64,000 nt of DNA from Isochrysis galbana (taxonomy: Eukaryota; Haptophyta; Isochrysidales; Isochrysidaceae): the NCBI GenBank assembly GCA_018136815.1, contig CM030932.1, forward strand, positions 2,440,234 to 2,504,233. Reading direction: 5' to 3'. Every line of letters starts with the position of its first letter. Position 1 is the stretch's first letter. Made by a program: the position numbers and the translations under genes. This document shows, piece after piece, positions 1 to 9,726 of this stretch. The notes beneath the pieces are model-generated. The model searched no databases and was not told the DNA's origin. It saw nothing but the letters and a program-made list of their open reading frames with translations.

Positions 1-851
1 AAAGCGTATGCTTTGATGCACATGCGATTCGTTCTGCCGATCACGAATGTCCTATGGAATCGTTTTTCCACCGGGTCGTATTGTGGCTTGAAACGCGTGA
101 TTGCTTCATCCCGCAAGCCTCCTTGGCCAAGCTCTTGCGCGCGAGCACGAAATGCTTTACGCTCATCGTACACATCAAAGACGTCAAGACGCGCTGCGCA
201 ACTATGGCCGCAGGGGCAGGTGTACTTCAAGACGGCGGCGACGTTCCTCGAGTCGGACCAGTTGCCGACACCAGATGGAAAAAGGGTTGCCGGGTCCCAC
301 ATGGGCTGCCGGTTCTGCTTCCGCCGCTTCTTGGCCAACAACCCATCTCTCATCGTCTCTGCGAGCGCCTCATCACAGTTCGAGATATCCGAGTCGGTCC
401 ATTCGCCAGCAGATCGATCCATACCCGAATCTTCGCCGTGGTCGCTGTCGCTGCTGTAAGTGTTTGAAGCACAAGGCACATCACTCCGTGCCTGCGCCCC
501 TTTGGCGCTTCTCCCCAATTCCACCGGGGTGCGAGCCCATCCAAGACAGTCGTCGTGTTGCGCAGTTGTCGCAGCGGTGCCCAGCAGTGGAATCGTAAAG
601 CATCCTTCGTGCGATGCGTTGCCCTGGCACGTGACGCGCGCGGCGGGTCCCTTGCGCTGCGAGAACGCCGAGGTGCTTATCGGGGTTGACGCCCAGTCCA
701 GATGTGGTGGGTTTGCATCGCTGGTCCCGCAATCGTGCTCCGCAGAAGCAGTAATGCTTCCGCACTGCACACCACCGCGCCTCGACACGGACGAGTCGGA
801 CGTGCGCCGCGACCGCACAGTTGGGAAGGGTGCCGGCGACCAAATGTCCAT
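1..851 (-). CDS. Partial transposon-type protein, unnamed
   Basis: A frame on the minus strand is open from an in-frame stop near 968 to the left edge, where it runs out of the window. The first ATG is at 851, giving at least 283 residues; the C-terminus is missing. The N-terminal two thirds are Ser/Asp/Gly-rich and look disordered. The last 80 residues are well structured: a Cys-x-Cys-Gly-x-x-x-Cys cluster, a run rich in Asp, Tyr, Arg and Glu, then R-T-F-V-I-G-R-x-N-R-M-C-I-K-A. A short Cys cluster followed by a G-x-x-x-x-V/M-C-x-x-A-F/Y segment is common just before the catalytic core of many eukaryotic transposon-encoded proteins, so that is my inference. No catalytic DDE residues are inside the window. 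The frame is read directly; the family assignment is tentative. An upstream intron is possible. Confidence 0.42.
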   Translation of the reverse strand, partial: MDIWSPAPFPTVRSRRTSDSSVSRRGGVQCGSITASAEHDCGTSDANPPHLDWASTPISTSAFSQRKGPAARVTCQGNASHEGCFTIPLLGTAATTAQHDDCLGWARTPVELGRSAKGAQARSDVPCASNTYSSDSDHGEDSGMDRSAGEWTDSDISNCDEALAETMRDGLLAKKRRKQNRQPMWDPATLFPSGVGNWSDSRNVAAVLKYTCPCGHSCAARLDVFDVYDERKAFRARAQELGQGGLRDEAITRFKPQYDPVEKRFHRTFVIGRTNRMCIKAYA

Positions 852-1226
852 TCGCAGTGACTGTGGAGCACCTTGCCAAGAGCTCCGAGGTGAGCCCAAG
901 AGAGGCAGAGAGCGGCGGCTGCTGCCCAGTGAAGGCGCGGCCGAGTGCACCGCCGAAGCCAATTTTTAAGCTTAGAAACTAAAAATTGCGCGGACGAAGC
1001 CAATTTCTGGTTCGCTATTTAGTGTAAAAGAACGTCATGTTCAACCTAAATGCCTGCGAAGCCAAAACCTTGCATGACAAAGCCAAAATTTTCATGTAAG
1101 AAACCGTCACATCTTTGAACTAAAAAGACCAGTCGGTCGCAGTGTGTGGAGCCACCGTTGCCTCCCGCGCGCGCCAAGAAGCTGCTCCACCAGTGCGCAC
1201 GACCATCCCCTCCCTCCCTGCACCTG

Positions 1227-2090
1227 ATGCCCCCCAAGAGGTATGGGCAGAGGCAGATGGAAGCTGCCCAGAAGAGGGGAGCCACAGGCCGTCCCGCGGT
1301 GCCCCGACAATTGCCGCGGGCATCCGTCCGGCCCTACAGATCGTGGAGCAACGAGGGCCACCCAGCGGTCGACTTGGCGCACGACGCCTGCCAAACACTC
1401 CTGGCCAAGGCAGGCACCACACAAAATTGCCAAGTGGTGACGGACATCATGGCCAAGGAGGCCCTAGCCGCCCACCCTATTATTGCTGCTCGACTTGCGA
1501 GCACAAGCTTCGAGGTGATGCTCGGTGCGAATGCCGAGATCTTCCACCGCTTGGCCGTGCAGATGTTCTCGCCGCGGCATGGCGCCCAAAGTTCTACATT
1601 GGGCTTGGAGGCCACTCAAGATGAAAGACAGGGTGCGGTTCGTTTGGAGGCGGAGTCTGAGGTGCCTCGAGGCACGGCGCCTCGAGAGGCTGACACTCTC
1701 CTCGAGGAAGTCGTTGCGTTGCCGTGCAATGATGGCAGATGCGATGCGGCTCACACGACTACCGGGGCTGGCGTGCCCACTACCACTGCCGGGAGTGGCG
1801 TACCCACGAGCGACGCCGATGGAACACCTGACGATGCCGGGGCCGATCGTATGACGAGCACTCGCATGAACCATGGTTTGGCACACGCACACAGTGACAC
1901 TGCCGCCGATGCCGACGTGGAGGAGGCCGCCACCAGGGCCGCCCGCGGAGCTCGCGGTGTCCCTGTAGCACCGACTGGCACGGCGCCGCGAGATGGGCGC
2001 GCATGCCTTCCCCCCCCCCCCCCCGTTTCCTCCTCGAATCCCCCGTTTCCGCTGGGGAGCCTTTCCTCGGGCCATGCTTGTAGCTTGTAG
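1227..2090 (+). CDS. Weak open frame, function unknown
   Basis: This frame has 287 codons from the ATG at 1227. The first half contains an amphipathic stretch (about residues 60-120, around QVVTDIMAKEALAAHP and VMLGANAEIFHRLAVQMF) that looks protein-like. The second half is Ala/Gly/Thr/Asp-rich with two TTTAGxGVPT-like repeats and ends in a run of prolines coded by 15 or more consecutive C residues. No domain is recognised. It could be a retroelement remnant or a chance frame in GC-rich DNA, where stops are rare. The 375 bp before it, back to 852, hold nothing recognisable apart from two similar short segments with the core GAAGCCAATTT. Confidence 0.25.
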   Translation: MPPKRYGQRQMEAAQKRGATGRPAVPRQLPRASVRPYRSWSNEGHPAVDLAHDACQTLLAKAGTTQNCQVVTDIMAKEALAAHPIIAARLASTSFEVMLGANAEIFHRLAVQMFSPRHGAQSSTLGLEATQDERQGAVRLEAESEVPRGTAPREADTLLEEVVALPCNDGRCDAAHTTTGAGVPTTTAGSGVPTSDADGTPDDAGADRMTSTRMNHGLAHAHSDTAADADVEEAATRAARGARGVPVAPTGTAPRDGRACLPPPPPVSSSNPPFPLGSLSSGHACSL

Positions 2091-3099
2091 AGAAGGTGCA
2101 ACTTGAGGTTCCTTTTTTCTTTCACACACACACCGTCTATTTTGGTATAGAAGCAGTTTTACCCCTCAACTTGAGTTGTCAACTTTGCCGGTCGGAAGGT
2201 CGGAAGGGTTGCGGCCACCTACCATCTGCCATTTCCATTTTGCCACCATGGCCTTTGCCCCCCAAATCTGAAAAGTTGTGCCCCCCCCCCCAATTTGTAT
2301 TTTTATTATTTTTGCCATGGACGAAGGAAGAATAGACTTTGCCCATGCAGAATTTGTTGCCGTCCATTAGACGAAGGAGCTTCACAATTGGCATGGCCAC
2401 GTGGAGAATAAGAGTGAGAGGCTTCCAAAAGCCCTCATCATCAAGCACAATAGCCTTGACTTTTCTCCCTACCTATGTCCGCATCCCATTCATCCTCAGC
2501 CTCGCCGGTCACCGATCGCCCCTTGCACGAAAACTTGTGCACCGCATACTCCGTTGTCACCACTACTTGCTGCAGCTCCGTTTTGACACGAAGCATTCGC
2601 GACATTTCTCTGAATTTGCCGGCAAACCGTGTTTGCTTTGCACGGTACAAGCCAAATTGTTTCCCATGTTTAGTAGCTATGATCTCTCGAAGCTTGGTGC
2701 GTGGCCACCTGGAGCGCCCCCAAAACAGCGATAAAACGTTGCCCGTTGCCCACTTTCCCAATGACCGCTCTCACACCATGTAACAGGACCTATCAAGGCG
2801 CTTCCTCACCCCCGTCGCGCCCTCCCTCTCCCTCCACACACCACACAACCCAAGCCTCACAACAGCCTCACCCAGTTCACACATCCACCAACACAACCAC
2901 CTCATTCTCCACTCACTCGCCACACACGTATATACTATCTAGCCCCGAAAAATATCTCGCGCTGCACGCGGCCCGAAAGAAGGCGCTTGTCGCATTCATC
3001 TTAGATGATGCGATTTCCAGGCTCTTGTTTCCAGGTCCTTCGCCGTGCGGCCACACGGTGAAGCTCAGGTACATCTAGGTTGGTAGGGTTCGTCCCTAG
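2091..3099. other. No gene seen; AT-richer intergenic stretch
   Basis: The reading frames here are short and unlike known proteins. There is a C9-10 run near 2281 and a CA/AC-rich segment at 2820-2920. A candidate TATA-like GTATATACTAT lies near 2929, but no gene follows it directly. Nothing else can be supported. Confidence 0.5.
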
Positions 3100-4182
3100 C
3101 GATCTAGAATTCGAGTTCTCGTTTCGTTCCTTCTAGCCTGTTTGTCAGGTCTAGATTCCAGGTTTCCTCCTTTCGGGCAATCTTGACCCAAAGGAGCCAG
3201 GTCGCCTGTCGCTCGCTGCGCGCTTGTCTCAGGCTCTCGGGGTACCTTCAGGAGGCTCCTTTAGCTTCTTACAAGGCTTGTTGTTTCTTGTTGGGTTCCG
3301 GTTCTTTCTTGGGACTTGCGACTTGCTAACTTTCGTTGTCGTCAGGCCTGTTCTTCGTAGGTTCGGCTTAGCCTGGTTAGGATTTCGTTGTCTCTTGCGT
3401 TTGGCGTTCGCGTTGGCGTTCGGAAATTTCCTCTCACATTCCTTAGGTCCGCTACCCTTGGCTTGTAGGTCCTTGCTTCTTTCTTCTCGGTCAAGGTTTT
3501 TGGCGAGCGAGTTGGTTGCTCTACCCGCTCGAGATTTGAGGTTTAATTTGCCATCTCCCCTTGGAGATCGGTGTAGGTTCGCTTCCTAGGTGAGGGAATC
3601 TTTCCCCTTGATGCAAGTTACATGCAAGCCCTTGGCCCCTTTGGTGTTTCTTCCCCTTGGTTGCTACTCAGGGTTGTTCGTTAGAAGCGTCTAGAAGGTT
3701 CACGCTCAACGGCAAGATTTCTTCCGTCGTGAAGATATCTCGTTGCGATCTATATCCGAAGTGATCGCCGTGGTCGCGCGACATGACGCTCCCCTTCGGA
3801 CTCTCCGCTACGGGGGAAGTTACAAGGGAGACACGCTCCGGCCGTCGCTGCGGAGTCTCTCTCTCTCGCTCGCTCTCTCTCTCCGTCTCTCGCGACGTGT
3901 TTGGGTTATCGGTGATTTGGGGTCGCGGTTGCTTGATAATTTGCTTGGTTTGGGTGAATGATTCTGGTGTGTTCGTGAGGTGGTGTATCCTGTTGTCCTC
4001 AGCTTCGTTGTCCGTCGTTGTTCGCTGCGTCGCTGCACTCTAGCAGCCTAGGCTCCCTCCCTGAGGGAAGAGTTCTTTGTAGGTCTAACAATCTCTTACT
4101 ATCCATCACACTAGGGCCGCTAGGAGCGCCTCGCCGCCCCACAGCCCTTCGTTCGCCGTTCGTTCCCCGTCCAGACACCCAA
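3100..4182 (+). other. Pyrimidine-rich leader-like DNA, probably retroelement
   Basis: This is a long T/C-rich and G/T-rich strand with no convincing protein, including a (CT)n tract at 3858-3890. The texture (long pyrimidine-rich leader, CT tract, then a short frame beginning after a GTTCGCCGTTCG-like stretch) recurs at 10680-11599 and, inverted, at 24910-25392. I infer the untranslated leader of a degraded retroelement family. Confidence 0.35.
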
Positions 4183-4356
4183 ATGGGGTTGCCCGACCCA
4201 GTCCAGAATTTCATTAACCCGACTCCCGGCGGGGAGGAGGGCCAAAGCGCCGCGCTAGCCGCCGGTGCCGCTCGCGACGGAGTGGCTCAGAGCCCTCCGG
4301 CCACGCTCGACTCGACAGCGCTCCGCGCGGGCGGGGGGGGGGGTCTCGAATCTTGA
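4183..4356 (+). CDS. Short truncated frame with LAAGA motif (gag-start-like)
   Basis: A 57-residue frame starts at the ATG at 4183 and contains Q-S-A-A-L-A-A-G-A near residue 28. Similar peptides, R-S-A-L-A-A-G-A-P-S and R-S-G-L-A-A-G-A-P-S, occur at 11600-11725 (plus) and about 39118-39180 (minus), each after a pyrimidine-rich leader. I infer the N-terminus of a decayed retroelement coat-type protein. It breaks off at a run of 10 G residues. Confidence 0.3.
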   Translation: MGLPDPVQNFINPTPGGEEGQSAALAAGAARDGVAQSPPATLDSTALRAGGGGGLES

Positions 4357-4742
4357 ATACGTATTCAGTCTCAATTCCGGGGCTCTTCGTGAATACACGT
4401 ATTTGTATTCAACAACTAAAGTAGGGCTATTGTACCATGGAAAACGGAAGCGGACGTTCTCGAATGAAGTGATTTACTACTCATAGAGATGAAGTACAAA
4501 AATGCGCCCCGGTTCCATCCCCGACGGACTAAAAACTCTTTTAGCCGTAGCTCTTTTATCTCCATCACATCCCGCGCTGATGCGAAGCGCGGTAAAGTGG
4601 CTTGCTCGCCCTTCTCCGTCTGCCTCGCTCCCCCCCCCCCCCCCCCTTTCCTGGCCTCCTCTCTGGTCGGCCTGCCTGTCTTAGCCTCGGTCGCGTCGGC
4701 TCCCACGAGACCCTTCTCAGTGCCAAAACGAATCGCTGAGCG

Positions 4743-5867
4743 ATGGCGATTTCTACGCGTGAGCAGTATGCCTTCGCTCTCGGAATGCTCTCCGCTGCCG
4801 CCGCCTTCTCTCTCCTCCATTGGCGAACTGTTCTGAGTAAGAGATCCGCGCACTGCCTTGAATGCACCGGTGACTGTGAAGTTCCTCCGGAGGATGACGA
4901 CTACTGGCTCAACCTCGCACACACGCACAGACTGCGCCGGCGGCGGAAGCCATCCCAGTCATACTTCCGCGTCACTGCTGTTGTTGTCTTTGGGACTATT
5001 GACGATGCTGGTATCGAGAGGAGACGATTTACACTCGGGCACAATGATGAGGCCTGTAATTTGAAGAATTCCGCATGCGCAGAGCGAGCGGCGTTCCTAC
5101 ATCTGGCAGCCTTGGCGCAGGAATCCACTTTGGTTGTGCATGCCGTCTACATCACCTCGGATGCTGCGTTTGCGCTTACACCAGGCGCCCTCTGCCGTGA
5201 GTACATGTCTTCAAGTCCCTGGGTGACATCTTCCACACGCATCGTGCTCGAGGGCTCTACTGGCACGCAGACACGCGCCGTCACATCTCTCCCTGCACTG
5301 TGGCCGCAACCGAGCGTGTACACTCGGCTCACGCGGAACGAGCAGCTTGAACTTGCGAAGCGGCTCGAGAGAGTCGTGATGGCAAAGATGGCGGAGGCCA
5401 CTCAGGCTGGCCATCCAGAAGCCACGGTCTGGGTCGCTGCGCATGCGGCGGCAATCTTGGATGATAAGTCAAATCTACACCCGCTGCGCTATGGTGCAGC
5501 GGTCGCTTTTGACGACGGCTGCGTGGTCTCGGCGACACAAAAGAAGGCCTTGGAATATTCTTGTACTTTGGACCCGGTGTGCCAACTGGCTCAAGCCATA
5601 TACGATCGGGCTCCGCGTTTCCATGACACTCAGGAACAAGTGCAGCTTGGCCAAGCTCGACTGCGAAGGGCGAGACCGGTACTTTTGTGCATGGCCGATC
5701 AATACGGCGTTTGCCACGCGCCATTCGCACCCGCGCGTGCCTTCCTCGCCGAGCATGGATGTGGAGACTGTCGGGTGCTCACCCACGATGCTACCGGTGT
5801 ACTCCACATTTTGACAGCCGAAGAACTCATGCCCAGCTTGCCCGATTTTGCTGAGCATCTCAGCTGA
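4743..5867 (+). CDS. Two-domain cytidine-deaminase-like protein, zinc site altered
   Basis: The protein has 374 residues. A hydrophobic N-terminal segment (about 9-26) may be a signal anchor. Two halves resemble the cytidine deaminase fold, as in dimeric enzymes with a catalytic N-terminal and a degenerate C-terminal domain. In the first half the zinc/proton-shuttle motif is C112-A-E114, and the second motif reads P147-G-A-L-C151-R-E-Y-M. The usual form is P-C-x-x-C-R, so one of three zinc cysteines is replaced by Gly148. In the second half the equivalents are S-C-T (273-275) and P-F-A-P-A-R (327-332), with no zinc ligands, followed by the family-like tail L-T-x-E-E-L-M-P. Cytidine deaminases convert cytidine to uridine in pyrimidine salvage; whether this one still does is doubtful. 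The start at 4743 is the first ATG of the open frame and precedes the hydrophobic segment. The 240 bp upstream is pyrimidine-rich with a C14 run. Single exon. Confidence 0.72.
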   Translation: MAISTREQYAFALGMLSAAAAFSLLHWRTVLSKRSAHCLECTGDCEVPPEDDDYWLNLAHTHRLRRRRKPSQSYFRVTAVVVFGTIDDAGIERRRFTLGHNDEACNLKNSACAERAAFLHLAALAQESTLVVHAVYITSDAAFALTPGALCREYMSSSPWVTSSTRIVLEGSTGTQTRAVTSLPALWPQPSVYTRLTRNEQLELAKRLERVVMAKMAEATQAGHPEATVWVAAHAAAILDDKSNLHPLRYGAAVAFDDGCVVSATQKKALEYSCTLDPVCQLAQAIYDRAPRFHDTQEQVQLGQARLRRARPVLLCMADQYGVCHAPFAPARAFLAEHGCGDCRVLTHDATGVLHILTAEELMPSLPDFAEHLS

Positions 5868-5917
5868 AGCCGTGGTTGTCTTCATACCTGTACCTACATC
5901 GGGTGAGAGTGTGAGAG

Positions 5918-6180
5918 TCAAAAAAACTTTTGATATTCTCGCCACGCACGCGGCCTCGCTTTCCTAACTAGTAGCCACGCCCTAACTCCTTTCTCTTCCC
6001 ACCACCCAGCCTTGTGGCGTCTCCCCTCGTGCGCTACTTAGGGGCCCGGGTCGTGGGGGTGATTGGGCGGGGCGCGGGGTGTCCCGGCCCCCAGCGGTCG
6101 GATCCTCTCCCTCCTCCTGTGCCTCTTGGGGGCCAGTGTCTATTGGTGGGTCTTGGCGTGGTGTTGCGGGGTGCTAAAGG
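5918..6180 (+). repeat. Dispersed repeat families A and B, copy 1
   Basis: Family A begins with CTTTTGATATTCTCGCC, carries an inverted core built on TAGCCACGCCC, and ends at CTCGTGCGCTACTTAGGGGC. The same order recurs at 13447 (+), 25545-25404 (-) and partly at 33862-33750 (-). It is followed by family B, G-rich with GGGCGGGGYGC and CGGCCCC, then TCCTCCTGTGCCTCT. Family B also occurs at 10202 and 13590. Confidence 0.6.
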
Positions 6181-7277
6181 CGTTATATTCAGGGTACACT
6201 GTGAGGTGTACGCGTAGGAGGAGCGCGTTCTGAAAAACTGTGATCAGAAGCAATTCTGAAAGTGCGCGGCGCGTTCTGAAGAATGAAAATGAAGAGAGAG
6301 ATGTGTTAAAAGAGTATGTTAATATTGTTGTAAACGACCATGGACATTCGACAATGGTCGATGGCTCCATTTGAATGATGTCCCATATTTGACGGAACGC
6401 GACCTCGCGAGGGCGGCCTGGAGGCCTGGAGGTTGGCGCTCGCCAGCCACGCGTGGACGTCCCCAGTGTCGAGGAGGTAGATGTCGTTGTCGAGTTCGAG
6501 TTCGATCGAGCGCGGGCGATTCCTGCGAGGGGCGGGTCGGGGTGGTCAGGGTCAGGGCGGGCTTTCCTGTGGCCAATGCAGCCGTAAGCACGCGCTGTGG
6601 GGTGCATGGGGTGCTCCGCGGGTGACGTGTGACGTCTCGACGTCTCCCCTGCTGCTCTAGGCACCAGATGAAGGTCGGGCGCCCGATCGCGCGGACGGAT
6701 CTCGGGGGAATCGCGTGTCACGAAACAACGGCCCCGAAATAACCTTATCGTTATCGTCCCCGCGGCGCGACCGCCAGTTCTGTACTGTTAGAGCCCCAGC
6801 GCGTGTGCAGAGGGGGGGCGAGGGGGGCGGTAAACGGTAAAACCCACCATCCACCATATTCCTCGGCAATTTTCAATTTTTCGTGGAGTCAGGTAGCAGG
6901 TAACAGGTAAGCCCCCCAGGAGGTTTTTCTCGGGCTTCGGAGAACGGTCAAAAAAATGCAGCCCCCCATGCATGTTAGCAGTTATAAATCACTGTTTGAC
7001 CGCCCTCCTAAGGGGAGAGCTGCCCTCCTCCCCCCAAAAGAGGCTCTATCCCTCTATGCCTTGTCTCCCCCCCCCTTTCGGTATTCGTGCAAAGGGGCGC
7101 GCGCGCGGGCGGAGGGCTCGCTTTTGGCCTCCTGCTCGCCTCTCCCCGGACGTAATCGCGCACTCGTCCCTTCCTCTTCCTCCCACTTCCAGCTCCCTCT
7201 CCTCCTTCTCGCTCTCTGCCTCTGCCCTCGCACTCCTGCACCTTTCTGATCGCCAGCACCCCCTTACCTCTCCCTCC
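6181..7277. other. No gene supported; short repeat fragment near 6345-6410
   Basis: A segment at about 6345-6410, with cores TGGACATTCGA and TTGACGGAACG, is repeated imperfectly at 28668-28720. Both can encode D-V-P-x-L-T-E-R, so a fragment of a mobile coding sequence is possible. The open frames on the minus strand here have no recognisable content. A TATAAA at 6983 lies about 295 bp before the next ATG and is a weak promoter candidate. The 7040-7270 stretch is a pyrimidine-rich leader. Confidence 0.4.
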
Positions 7278-7910
7278 ATGCTCGTTCGGCTGCTCGTGCT
7301 CGGCGCGCTGCTGCCGGTAACGCATGCGGCGTGCGGGGATTACACGAACTGTAAGTCCTGCCTCACCGAAGAGGCTCGGAGCGATGGCTGCTTCTGGTGC
7401 TACACCGACCGCTCGTGCCGGCAGACGGGCGGCGTCGCGCCGTTCATCACCTTCAGTGGTTGCGCCGCCGAGAACGTCACGTTCGACGCAATCAATTGCG
7501 AGTGCCGCCCCGACTACTATACTTCGTGCTCCCAGTGTGCGAACGCAGGCCACCCGTCTTGCGTCTGGATCGAACCGGAGTTTGAGAGCCAGTGGGACTT
7601 TGAAGTGATAGCATCAAACGGCGCCACTCTTCGCCACTCAACCGAGCCCGTCGTCTACACTAAGGGGCGCTGCTGGTCTGGCACCGGCTTCGGCCCCACC
7701 TACACCACTTTGAACACAACGGTAAAAGTGGGCAGCGCCACTGCCTCTGCTCAGCACACAATCACCACGAACAGTGGATGGAAATGGGCACAGTGCACCA
7801 TTCCTGACGCTTGGATGGCGATCATTGTCATAGCGGCCATGGTCCTCCTTATCGCCATCGTATTTTGGTTTCTTTACTGTTGTTGCTGCTGCTCGCAAAA
7901 AAAGCGGTGA
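7278..7910 (+). CDS. PSI-domain single-pass membrane protein (PTTG1IP-like)
   Basis: The protein has 210 residues from the ATG at 7278, chosen because the signal peptide starts there; the frame is open further upstream but that part is unlike protein. Residues 1-17 form a signal peptide (MLVRLLVLGALLPVTHA). Residues about 19-75 hold a cysteine-rich PSI-like module: C-x4-5-C-x2-C, a C-F-W-C turn, then further paired cysteines. A second C-x2-C-x7-C-x-W unit lies near 85-97. There are three N-x-T/S glycosylation sites. A strong transmembrane helix (about 179-199) is followed by a short cytosolic tail of five cysteines and S-Q-K-K-R. Topology, PSI module and cysteine-rich tail resemble pituitary tumor-transforming-1-interacting-protein-type proteins, whose molecular role is poorly defined. 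A single-pass type I membrane location is well supported; the family name is a best match. No intron. Confidence 0.68.
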   Translation: MLVRLLVLGALLPVTHAACGDYTNCKSCLTEEARSDGCFWCYTDRSCRQTGGVAPFITFSGCAAENVTFDAINCECRPDYYTSCSQCANAGHPSCVWIEPEFESQWDFEVIASNGATLRHSTEPVVYTKGRCWSGTGFGPTYTTLNTTVKVGSATASAQHTITTNSGWKWAQCTIPDAWMAIIVIAAMVLLIAIVFWFLYCCCCCSQKKR

Positions 7911-8625
7911 GAGCACATCTATTCCAATAGTGCAACGTCCTTCCATCGCTTGTGATCTCCGACTACCACTGCTGTCGCTTACTTTCAATCCATGAGAATC
8001 CCCTCTTGGCCTCGACTCGTCGGTGTTCATTTTCCTGAGCCAAAGGTGGAAAGTCTCACGGTCTTTCGCCGAATCTTGTCTCTACTTATCCTTGGCACGA
8101 TGACGGTACTCTCGGGCATGTGCTCTTGGCGGCACAAAACTTCTTTGCCCGCTTGACGTGTGAGTGTGACAAATTTCTTTTTGCTACCTCTGATCACTCT
8201 TTTCCAGATAGGGTAATATGAATATGGACGGAGTTGACTGCTGCGTATGCGCTCAATCTTGTCACTCTGTCGAGAAGTTTCTATGTTGATCTAGGGGTCT
8301 CGAGCTAGCTCGCAGACGACCTGAGCTTGCAGTTTGCAATTTGGGTGATCTCTGTAGTCTGCTTAATTTAGGGGATAAACTATTGCTGTAGTTTGACCCA
8401 TGGAGCGTGAGCCGCGGGTGGGGCGAGAAAATTAAAAGTTTTTGCTTTTAGCTATGGATATGGAGCGTGCCGCTCCCGCACGTGGCGGAGAGTCCGAAGA
8501 GGAGAGAGGAGCGTCATGTCGCGCGACGCGGCGATCACGTTCGGATACAGATCGCAACGAGAGATAATTGCGACCAAAGAAATCTTGCCGTTAAGCGTGA
8601 CCCTTCTAGACGCTTCTAAAGACAA
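7911..8625. other. 3' flank of the PSI gene; no gene seen
   Basis: AT-richer DNA without a convincing frame. A short family-A-like segment (GGGGCGAGAAAATTAAAAG) lies near 8419-8440. No RNA gene or clear terminator is visible. Confidence 0.4.
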
Positions 8626-8830
8626 CCCACTTTTATAAGTGGGGGACAATGGGGGCCTCGCGCCCCCCTCTCTCCATCGCTTGTGATCTCTCCGGGGTGG
8701 GCCCGTACATTCAACCCCAGCCCCTGCCCTCTGGCAGGGGCAGGGCACTCATCAATTCAGCCCAGACCCCTAGTGGGCTGTCGCGTCCGCGATCGACTTC
8801 CGACCTTAGGCGTCTTTGCTTGTTGCCACG
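8626..8830 (+). repeat. Dispersed repeat with AATGGGGGCC end
   Basis: The segment starts ACTTTTATAAGTGGGGG-ACAATGGGGGCC and continues CTCGCGCCCCCCTC. The same end appears inverted at 40420-40460 and 51735-51785, and again in plus orientation at 59760-59800. The pairing of ACTTTTATAAGT with its own complement makes the tip palindromic. I infer the terminus of a mobile element family; no coding part is identified. Confidence 0.5.
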
Positions 8831-8972
8831 GAGTTTTACTCGTAACTTGTAGAACTCGTCACTCGTAATTCGCCCCTCGCTCCTTGCCGTCGCGCCCTTT
8901 GTGGCCGGTCTCGCTCCTGTTTCGCTCCTTTGCACCTTGGGCCTTGCTCTGTCTTTGGTCCCTCCTTGCGAA

Positions 8973-8990
8973 CTATCGGTAAAACGATAG
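8973..8990 (+). promoter_or_regulatory. Hairpin just upstream of a repeat-family start codon
   Basis: CTATCG-GTAAAA-CGATAG forms a perfect 6-bp stem ending four bases before the ATG at 8995. The second family copy has CTATC-ATTAAAAC-GATAG (50268-50285), again four bases before an ATG at 50290. The stem is kept although loop and stem bases differ, which suggests the structure matters. Confidence 0.45.
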
Positions 8991-8994
8991 GGTC

Positions 8995-9726
8995 ATGGAG
9001 CGCGCGCCGCCTCCCGCACCCGCCGCCGCCGCCCTCGCCGCGATGGACGAAGCATTCATGGACACCCCCCTGTCGCCGAAGCGACCGCGTCAAGACGACC
9101 CGCCCGACCAGGTGGGCGCAGGAGCCAACGGGCTGCGCCCCGGCATCACCAAGAACAGTGCGACCAAAGCCTGCATGCTGGCAGCAACCAGCATGCAGCA
9201 CACACACCTCACCCTCCACAGCCTCACCAGCCACACCACACCAGTTGGACGATCCATCAGGGAAGGCCCCCGGGCCTGGCCCCTACACAGCCGCGATACC
9301 GCCCTCGTGCTCCGGCACGAGGGGCTGGACCGGCGCCATTCTGGACATGACTCCCTTGGGGGAATGTCGCAACAAACCGATGCAGCAGGCATGCGACAAG
9401 GCTTGTCCCCCAGGGAGGGAGACAGCAGCACCAGAGGAGACATCAGGAGAGGGGGTCCCCCCAACACCAGGAGGAGACGAGACCACGAACACGCCGCGAG
9501 CGCGCGAGAGGCAGAAAGGGCAGAAGCCCAAGGGGCCCAACAACGCAAACAAGCATACGAACAAGGGCCAACAGCCAACAGACAACCCAACAACCCCAAG
9601 GGGAGACACCGGCAGGAGGGCCACACCGAACCCCCTGGGACCCATAGAGACACCGCCCTTCGAGAGACTAACCACGCCCCCCACCCCGGCTACCCAGGTG
9701 GCCTTGCTCGATCGACGAGGATCTAG
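8995..9726 (+). pseudogene. First part of LINE-like ORF1, probably frameshifted
   Basis: The frame of 243 codons starts MERAPPPAP with a short S-P-K-R-P-R basic motif near residue 28 that could be a nuclear signal. The remainder is low complexity, rich in His, Arg, Gly and Thr. A different frame (9672-10223) takes over where this one becomes unlike protein, so a frameshift or spliced segment lies near 9670-9720. The homologous region at 50290 stops early. I read the pair as one decayed gene. Confidence 0.35.

Noticed and set aside
4416-4928. Long minus-strand frame opposite the deaminase-like start
   Set aside because: Composition is Gly/Arg/Glu low complexity and it overlaps the well-supported plus-strand gene.
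7008-7553. Minus-strand frame of 181 codons over the PSI gene
   Set aside because: It is the antisense of the leader and the PSI domain; no own domain and poor composition.
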